Positions 1-5,100 of a DNA stretch of 6,476 nucleotides are shown piece after piece. The DNA is from Cyanobacteriota bacterium. GTDB taxonomy: Bacteria; Cyanobacteriota; Cyanobacteriia; Leptolyngbyales; Leptolyngbyaceae. The stretch covers positions 1-6,476 of the forward strand of contig JAIXVO010000626.1 of NCBI GenBank assembly GCA_027482985.1, written 5' to 3'. The translations under genes and the position numbers were made by a program. Position 1 is the first letter of the stretch, and every line of letters starts with the position of its first letter. The notes under the pieces were generated by a model, which was not told the DNA's origin, made no database searches, and saw only the letters and a program-made list of their open reading frames with translations.

Positions 1-2
1 CG

Positions 3-1781
3 GTGCGGGTGACGGATGCCACAGGCGGCATCTATGACGAAAGTTTTGCGATCGCGGTGACCAACGTCAACGAAGCACCCGTCGCCGTTGCCGATACAGC
101 TTCTACCACCGATACCCAAGCCGTCGTCATCAATGTCCTGGCAAATGACAGTGATGTGGATGCCGGGGATGTGTTGTCAATCGAATCCTTCACCAATCCG
201 GCGAACGGTAGCCTGGTGCGGAACGGCAACAGTTTCACCTACACGCCCACCGTTGGCTTTGCTGGGAACACCAGCTTTACCTACGGGGTGCGCGATGCGG
301 CAGGGTTAACCGCAACCGCGACCGTCAACCTCGCAGTCACCTTAGCGCCAAACTCGATCCTGGGTTCTGCTGGCAATGACAATCTGGTGGGCACCAGCCG
401 CAATGACGAGATCCGCGCCTTAGCCGGGAACGACACCCTCAACGGTGGCGTTGGGATGGATACCCTGATCGGCGGCTTGGGCAATGACCTCTACCTTGTT
501 GATGGCAGTGATGTGATTACGGAAAATGCTGGGGAAGGGACGGACACGGTGCAGTCCGCTGTGGCGATCGCCCTCCTGGCTGACAACGTAGAAAACCTCA
601 CCCTGACGGGCAATGCGGCCATCAACGGCACAGGCAACACCGCCAACAATGTCATTACCGGGAATAATGCCGCCAACGTATTAAGCGGTTTGGCTGGCAA
701 CGATACCCTGGATGGCAGAGACGGCATTGACACCCTGATCGGTGGCGGCGGCGACGATCGCTACCTGGTCAGCAATGTTGGGGATGTGATCACTGAGGCT
801 GACGGAGAAGGGCTGGATTCTGTGTTCGCCTCCGTCTCCTGGGAGCTGGCGGCTAACGTAGAAAACCTCACCCTGACGGGCGGGGCGATCGCGGGTCAGG
901 GGAACGCCCTGAACAACGTCCTGACCGGGAACACCGTTGCCAACAATCTGGCCGGTCAAGATGGCAACGATACCTTGAGTGGGGACAACGGTAACGATAC
1001 CCTCTCAGGGGGCAACAATGATGATGTCCTCCTGGGCGGCAGTGGCACTGACCTGCTCAACGGTGATGATGGCAACGACAGCCTAGATGGGGGTAGCGGC
1101 AACGATACCCTCAATGGTGGCAACGGCAACGACACCCTCATTGGCGGCAGCGGCAATGACAACCTGGCCGGTGGTGCTGGCGATGATCTCTATCAGGTCG
1201 ATAGCGCATTCGATGGGCTAACTGAAGATGTCGCTAACGGCACCGATCTAGTGCAATCATCCGTTTCCTGGACACTGGGCGCCAACTTTGAAACCCTCAC
1301 TCTCATCGGTTCCGGCAACCTCAACGGCACTGGCAACGGCGACAATAACCTGATCACAGGTAACAACGGACGGAACACCCTGACGGGGGGTGACGGCAAC
1401 GATACCTTGATTGGTGGCAACGGCAACGATACCTTGATTGGTGGCAACGGCAATGACGTGCTGACTGGAGGCAGTGGCACCGATTTGCTCACAGGTGGAA
1501 CTGGCACCGATCGCTTTGTCTACGATAGCTTCAGCGATCGCACCGATACCATCACCGACTTCAACACCAACCAGGACATCCTGGATCTGTCCACCGTGTT
1601 TGACTACCTGGGTGCCACCCCTGTGAATAACTCCTTCCTGCGATTCCAGCAAGCTGGTGCCAACACATTGGTGCAGATTGATCTGGATGGCGCAACCGGA
1701 GGAGCCAACTTCAGCACCCTGGCAACCTTAAACGGCGTGACTGCCACCACCCTGGCGATCGGCTCCAACGTGCTGGTGTAA
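3..1781 (+). CDS. RTX calcium-binding protein with cadherin/Ig-like domain and type I secretion C-terminus (5'-partial)
   Basis: This is the C-terminal 592 residues of a larger secreted protein. The frame is open to the left edge, so the GTG at 3 is an internal valine and the true start lies upstream. Residues 1-24 look like the last strands of a cadherin-like domain (ending NVNEAP). Residues 24-113 form one complete Ig/cadherin-like domain of the kind found in tandem in bacterial adhesins (NVLANDSDVDAGD, then a TYTP strand and an FTYGVRDAAG strand). Residues 120-505 hold 22 RTX nonapeptides of GGxGxDxLx type in four blocks. Residues 506-592 match type I secretion C-terminal target domains (RFVYDSFSDRTDTITDFN, then ILDLS and a hydrophobic end, NVLV). 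RTX repeats are known to bind Ca2+ and fold after export by an ABC transporter/HlyD/TolC-type system. There is no cysteine. The role could be adhesin, S-layer-like protein or an enzyme whose catalytic part is outside the window; what is visible does not decide. Stop is TAA at 1779-1781. Confidence 0.93.
   Translation: MRVTDATGGIYDESFAIAVTNVNEAPVAVADTASTTDTQAVVINVLANDSDVDAGDVLSIESFTNPANGSLVRNGNSFTYTPTVGFAGNTSFTYGVRDAAGLTATATVNLAVTLAPNSILGSAGNDNLVGTSRNDEIRALAGNDTLNGGVGMDTLIGGLGNDLYLVDGSDVITENAGEGTDTVQSAVAIALLADNVENLTLTGNAAINGTGNTANNVITGNNAANVLSGLAGNDTLDGRDGIDTLIGGGGDDRYLVSNVGDVITEADGEGLDSVFASVSWELAANVENLTLTGGAIAGQGNALNNVLTGNTVANNLAGQDGNDTLSGDNGNDTLSGGNNDDVLLGGSGTDLLNGDDGNDSLDGGSGNDTLNGGNGNDTLIGGSGNDNLAGGAGDDLYQVDSAFDGLTEDVANGTDLVQSSVSWTLGANFETLTLIGSGNLNGTGNGDNNLITGNNGRNTLTGGDGNDTLIGGNGNDTLIGGNGNDVLTGGSGTDLLTGGTGTDRFVYDSFSDRTDTITDFNTNQDILDLSTVFDYLGATPVNNSFLRFQQAGANTLVQIDLDGATGGANFSTLATLNGVTATTLAIGSNVLV
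360..494 (+). repeat. RTX nonapeptide block 1 (5 repeats)
   Basis: Residues 120-164 of the RTX protein divide into five nonapeptides, for example LGSAGNDNL, RALAGNDTL and NGGVGMDTL. The second, VGTSRNDEI, is the most degenerate. The block closes with a GNDLY unit, as blocks 2 and 3 close with DDRY and DDLY. Such units form a parallel beta-roll that binds Ca2+ between turns. Confidence 0.85.
495..683 (+). repeat. Inter-RTX spacer module, copy 1
   Basis: Residues 165-227 (63 residues) are the first of three homologous spacers between RTX blocks. Shared positions include DVITE, a GEGTD turn, VENLTLTG and a closing NNVITGNNAANVL. It shares an identical 27-base stretch (585-611) with copy 2 (855-881). 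It resembles the spacers commonly seen between RTX blocks in cyanobacterial and proteobacterial calcium-binding proteins. Confidence 0.75.
684..764 (+). repeat. RTX nonapeptide block 2 (3 repeats)
   Basis: Residues 228-254 are three nonapeptides: SGLAGNDTL, DGRDGIDTL and IGGGGDDRY. This is the shortest block, and it lies between the first and second spacer modules. Confidence 0.83.
765..950 (+). repeat. Inter-RTX spacer module, copy 2
   Basis: Residues 255-316 (62 residues) are homologous to copies 1 and 3. They keep DVITEADGEG, the SVSWELAANVENLTLTG core and the NNVLTGN end. A tryptophan in SVSW is shared with copy 3 but not with copy 1, where the position reads AVAI. Confidence 0.75.
951..1193 (+). 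repeat. RTX nonapeptide block 3 (9 repeats)
   Basis: Residues 317-397 are nine consecutive nonapeptides running from AGQDGNDTL to AGGAGDDLY without a break. This is the longest and most regular Ca2+-binding block. Most units keep GxGND or GxGTD, and the fourth carries GTD in place of GND. DNA copies differ mainly by synonymous changes, so the array is older than the perfect duplication in block 4. Confidence 0.88.
1194..1382 (+). repeat. Inter-RTX spacer module, copy 3
   Basis: Residues 398-460 (63 residues) are the most diverged copy at its start (SAFDGLTEDVANGTD). The SVSWTLGANFETLTLIG core and NGTGNGDNNLITGNN end show that it is the same module. It joins the nine-repeat block to the last RTX block. 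Confidence 0.73.
1383..1517 (+). repeat. RTX nonapeptide block 4 (5 repeats) with a perfect 27-bp tandem
   Basis: Residues 461-505 are five nonapeptides: TGGDGNDTL, IGGNGNDTL, IGGNGNDVL, TGGSGTDLL and TGGTGTDRF. They lead directly into the C-terminal secretion domain. Bases 1394-1420 and 1421-1447 are identical 27-mers, which is one repeat unit duplicated at DNA level. Confidence 0.87.
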
Positions 1782-1811
1782 CGCTGTAGCCTAACGTACA
1801 CACACTTTACG

Positions 1812-1827
1812 AAGCTTTGCAAAGCTT
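1812..1827. promoter_or_regulatory. 16-bp perfect palindrome AAGCTTTGCAAAGCTT
   Basis: This sequence equals its own reverse complement and lies 31 bases after the RTX gene stop. In RNA it would form a 6-bp stem with a UGCA loop. It also contains two directly repeated AAGCTTTG units ten bases apart. It could be an mRNA 3'-end structure or a dimeric repressor site. Nothing in the sequence chooses between them. Confidence 0.5.
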
Positions 1828-1835
1828 TGTTAACC

Positions 1836-1881
1836 ATCCCCACGGACTGTCCTGCTCAAACCAGGGTCAGACCGTGGGGAT
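1836..1881 (+). terminator. Strong hairpin downstream of the RTX gene, candidate terminator
   Basis: ATCCCCACGG (1836-1845) pairs perfectly with CCGTGGGGAT (1872-1881), giving a 10-bp GC-rich stem. The 26-base loop can fold again through CCTG (1851-1854) and CAGG (1862-1865). Only three T follow, so it is not a textbook rho-independent terminator. Its place 54 bases after the RTX stop and before a same-strand gene suggests transcription termination or 3'-end protection. Confidence 0.55.
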
Positions 1882-1883
1882 TT

Positions 1884-1899
1884 CCCGTAAATACACGGG
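1884..1899 (+). terminator. Small second hairpin after the main one
   Basis: CCCGT (1884-1888) and ACGGG (1895-1899) form a 5-bp stem with a 6-base loop, followed by TTTGCT. It starts two bases after the 10-bp hairpin, so the two may act together. The stem is short and the T run is only three, so support is weak. Confidence 0.3.
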
Positions 1900-1925
1900 T
1901 TTGCTCTCACCCAGCAACAGTATCA

Positions 1926-1943
1926 CTTCATACAATCTTCATA
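1926..1943 (+). promoter_or_regulatory. 11-bp-period direct repeat, possible Pho-box-like operator
   Basis: CTTCATA occurs at 1926-1932 and again at 1937-1943, so identical 7-mers are spaced by one helical turn (11 bp). That is the layout of response-regulator sites of the PhoB/SphR type. A looser ATGTCAT follows at 1948-1954 with 12-bp spacing. TACAAT (1931-1936) and CATAAT (1940-1945) each match five of six bases of a -10 box. The 7-mer does not match the cyanobacterial half-site CTTAACCT well. A single CTTAACAC (1963-1970) is closer, but out of phase. The link to phosphate rests mainly on the gene downstream. Confidence 0.3.
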
Positions 1944-2003
1944 ATTTATGTCATCCAGTGAACTTAACACCTTCACAGCGAGAGTGTTACGGTGCTGTGG
2001 GAT

Positions 2004-2014
2004 TTAAATAATAC
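2004..2014 (+). promoter_or_regulatory. AT-rich candidate -10 region for the phosphatase fusion gene
   Basis: The run TTAAATAATAC is the most AT-rich stretch near the second gene and offers TAATAC or TTAAAT as a -10 element. No convincing -35 hexamer stands 16-18 bases upstream. It would leave an untranslated leader of roughly 175 bases. This is a weak call. Confidence 0.25.
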
Positions 2015-2029
2015 GCCAGTTTTGGTCAC

Positions 2030-2110
2030 CTGACCGCGATCGCTTCTGAGTTGAAGTTGCGGTAAAGCCATATCCGTATTTTTCCTGATCTGTGCAACTG
2101 ACCGCGATCG
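2030..2110. repeat. 13-bp direct repeat CTGACCGCGATCG around the leader
   Basis: CTGACCGCGATCG is found at 2030-2042 and at 2098-2110, 68 bases apart. The first copy runs into a full HIP1 octamer (2036-2043) and the second ends one base short of it. The first is also preceded by a small inverted repeat, GGTCA-CC-TGACC (2024-2035). It may be a regulatory pair or just the spread of HIP1-containing sequence. Confidence 0.45.
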
Positions 2111-2132
2111 GGTCGCCGCCGCATGGCAATTT

Positions 2133-2160
2133 CCCCCTCCCTCCCCAACCCCCCTCCCCC
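2133..2160 (-). other. Minus-strand G-quadruplex motif (C-rich tract upstream of the fusion gene)
   Basis: The plus strand reads as C runs of 5, 3, 4, 6 and 5 separated by T, T, AA and T. On the minus strand this is five G runs with loops of one or two bases, which satisfies the usual G-quadruplex rule with one run to spare. It ends 36 bases before the ATG at 2196. Because it is on the template strand it could slow RNA polymerase. The transcript itself would carry only the C-rich side. Confidence 0.7.
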
Positions 2161-2183
2161 ATCGCCCAACCTCTCTTCCATCC

Positions 2184-2188
2184 AAGGA
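2184..2188 (+). promoter_or_regulatory. Ribosome binding site of the phosphatase fusion gene
   Basis: AAGGA stands seven bases before the ATG at 2196, a good Shine-Dalgarno match and distance. No in-frame ATG, GTG or TTG occurs between the upstream in-frame TGA (2052-2054) and 2196, which fixes this start. Confidence 0.75.
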
Positions 2189-2195
2189 CTTTCCT

Positions 2196-5100
2196 ATGCC
2201 ATCCATTCCCATTCGTTTCGCCCAATTCAACGCCTCCCTCAACCGCAACAACGCCGGACGGCTGGTCACCGATCTCTCCACCCCCGACAACGCTCAGGCC
2301 AGAGCCGTTGCCGAAATCATTCAGCGCACCAACGCCGATGTATTGCTGATTAACGAGTTTGACTATGTGGCAACCAATCCCCTCCAACCCGTCCAGTTGT
2401 TGCAGCAGAACTACTTAGCGGTGAGTCAAAACGGGGCAACGCCAGTGAAGTATCCCTACGTCTACATTGCGCCCTCCAATACGGGGATTAGCAGCGGCTT
2501 TGATTTAAACAATAATGGGGCGATCGTCACCACGCCCGAAACACCCGGTTATGGCGATGACTCCTTCGGCTTCGGGCAATTTCCCGGTCAATTCGGGATG
2601 CTGATTCTCTCAAAATTTCCCATTGATACTGCCAATGTCCGCACCTTCCAGAATTTCCTCTGGAAAGATATGCCCGGTAACCTGCTCACCAACGATCCAA
2701 CGGTGGATAATCCCGCCACGCCCGTCAACGAGAATTTGGGCGGCTTCTACTCCCCAGCAGAACAGGCAGTCTTGCGGCTCTCCTCCAAAAGTCATTGGGA
2801 TGTGCCGATTCAACTGCCGAATGGGGAAGTCGTGCATGCCCTGGTCAGTCATCCCACCCCGCCCGTGTTTGATGGCCCGGAAGACCGCAACGGCAAACGC
2901 AACTATGATGAAATCCGCTTCTGGTCGGACTATGTGACACCTGGCAATGGCAGCTATATCTACGATGCTCAGGGACGGACTGGAGGACTGGTGCCCGGCT
3001 CCAGTTTCGTCATTATGGGCGACCAGAACGCTGACCCGAATGATGGGGATAGCTACAACTTTGCGATTCGGCAACTGTTGCAAAATCCCAACATCAATAC
3101 CAACAGCATTCCTAGCAGTCTTGGTGGATCGCAGCAAGCCGCCTTACAGGGAGGAGCCAATGCCACGCACAAAACCAATCCCGCCTTTGATACTGCCGAT
3201 TTTGCCGACACCACACCCGGCAACTTACGCGCCGACTATGTTCTGCCCTCGAATGACCTGGGCATTGCCAACTCTGGCATCTTCTGGCCGTTGAATACCG
3301 ACCCCACCTTTCCCCTCGTGGGGACATTTACCCCCAGTTTGCCCGGTGGGTTTCCTAGTTCTGACCATCGCTTGGTGTATGTAGATGTGGAAGTGGGGGC
3401 AACTGCCGCCGGACAAACTGTACTGGAGCCAACCTTTCAGGGACAGGTAATTATTCCCACAGGCTTTGTGCCTCCCGGCAATGCGGGCACGATCGCCAGT
3501 CAAGCCGTGCCGCTGGGGGGACTGTCGGGAGTCACCTTCGATGCTGCCAATAACCGCTATTTCGCCATCTCCGACGATCGCGCCGAAAATGGACCCGCCC
3601 GCTTCTACACCTTCACCGCTGATCTGAGTGCCGGATCGTTGGGCTATGGGGTGAAATTCACGAACGCGACTCCGCTTCAACGCGCCGATGGCAGTCTGTA
3701 TCCGCGCCTCAGCCTTGACCCGGAAGGGATTGCCCTGACCCAGAATGGTACCGTGTTTATTGCATCTGAAGGGGAAGCCAACGCCGCCGCCGGACGGGTG
3801 ACCAATCCGTTTGTGAATGAGTATGCGCTGGATGGTTCCCTGCTGCGATCGCTCCCCGTTCCCACCAAGTTCCTGCCCCGCTTTCAGGACACCAACGGCA
3901 ATGGCATCACCGACGCAGGCGACACCCAGACCAGCGGAATTCGCAATAACCTGGCCTTTGAAAGTCTCACCCTCACGCCCAGTAACCGTTATCTGTATAC
4001 GGCTACCGAGAACGCCCTGTTCCAAGATGGCCCCGCCGCCAGTTTGACGGGAGTCACGCGATCGCGGATTTTGCAATATAACCTGGGCAGCGGTCAGCCG
4101 GAAAAAGAATACCTGTACGAAGTCGATCCGGTGGCGCAGGCTCCCACTCCCACGACGGCGTTCAGTACGAATGGGCTGGTCGATTTGCTGGCGCTGGACG
4201 ATCGCGGCACGCTGCTGGCGGTGGAGCGATCGTTCTCCAGTGGGGCACCGGGGACGGGCAACACGATCAAGATCTACGAGATCAGTTTGCAGGGCGCAAC
4301 GGACATCAGCGCTTATGAGTCCCTGAGCAGCCTGAGTGCCGCCCAACTGAGCGCGATCGCCCCGGTGCAAAAGCGGCTCCTGCTGAACCTGGATGATCTG
4401 GATCTGCCGACGGGCACCGACAACATTGAAGGCATTACGTTTGGGCCGAAACTCCCGGATGGACGGCAATCTATCGTCCTCGTGAGTGACAACAACTTCA
4501 GCCCGACGCAGTTTACCCAAATTCTGGCGATCGGGGCCGATGTGTTGCCGACGGTCACGCCCCTGGTCGAAACCCGTCCCGATTTGCTGGACGACGATGA
4601 CCAGAACGCCGATGGCGACGATCCAGCCATCTATGTGCATCCCACCGACTCTAGCAAGAGCTTTGTCGTTACCAGCGTCAAGGATGGCGGTCTGCGAGTT
4701 TATGACCTGGGCGGCAACTTGATTCAAACCATTGCCCCCGACGACATTCGTTATAACAACGTGGATATTCTCTACGGCTTCGAGTTGGGCGGCAAAACGG
4801 TGGATCTGGCGGTGGTGAGCGATCGCCGCAATGACAAAGTAGTGTTCTTCCAGATCAACCCTAATGGTGAGCATGGCAACTTCCTGACGGATGTCACGGC
4901 ACCCAGCAGCACGATTTTCCAAGCTGCTCCCTATGCCCCGCCCTACTCCGGTTCTACCCGCAGCGCTTACGGCATCGCCGCCTACAGCAGTCCCGTCACG
5001 GGTGAAGATTACGTCTTTGTCAACCGTCGCCAAACGGGAGACATGGCGCAACTAAAACTGATCGATGCGGGTAACGGTCAGGTGGGTGTAGAGCGGATTC

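Noticed and set aside
3..5. GTG at the left edge as the start of the RTX gene
   Set aside because: The first residues are already the end strands of a cadherin-like domain and there is no upstream sequence to hold a ribosome site. The gene is truncated by the window.
1394..1447. Tandem repeats of the RTX region as a CRISPR or minisatellite element
   Set aside because: The period is 27 bases in frame with nonapeptide codons, so the repetition is explained by the RTX protein sequence. There are no unique spacers of CRISPR type.
1828..1836. TGTTAACCA as a cyanobacterial Pho half-site
   Set aside because: It resembles CTTAACCT but stands alone, without a second copy 11 bases away, and is wedged between the palindrome and the hairpin stem.
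1817..2011. Small plus-strand frame of 64 codons between the genes
   Set aside because: It runs through the palindrome and the 10-bp hairpin, has no Shine-Dalgarno sequence, and its composition looks noncoding.
2092..2353. Proline-rich plus-strand frames of 85 and 76 codons over the C-rich tract
   Set aside because: The proline richness comes from the C tract, and both frames overlap the start of the fusion gene in another frame where the EEP domain is clear.
3225..5051. Long minus-strand open frame of 608 codons opposite the fusion gene
   Set aside because: It is an antisense shadow of a conserved GC-rich coding frame. The plus strand there carries two recognisable phytase domains, while the minus translation has no recognisable motif or good start context.
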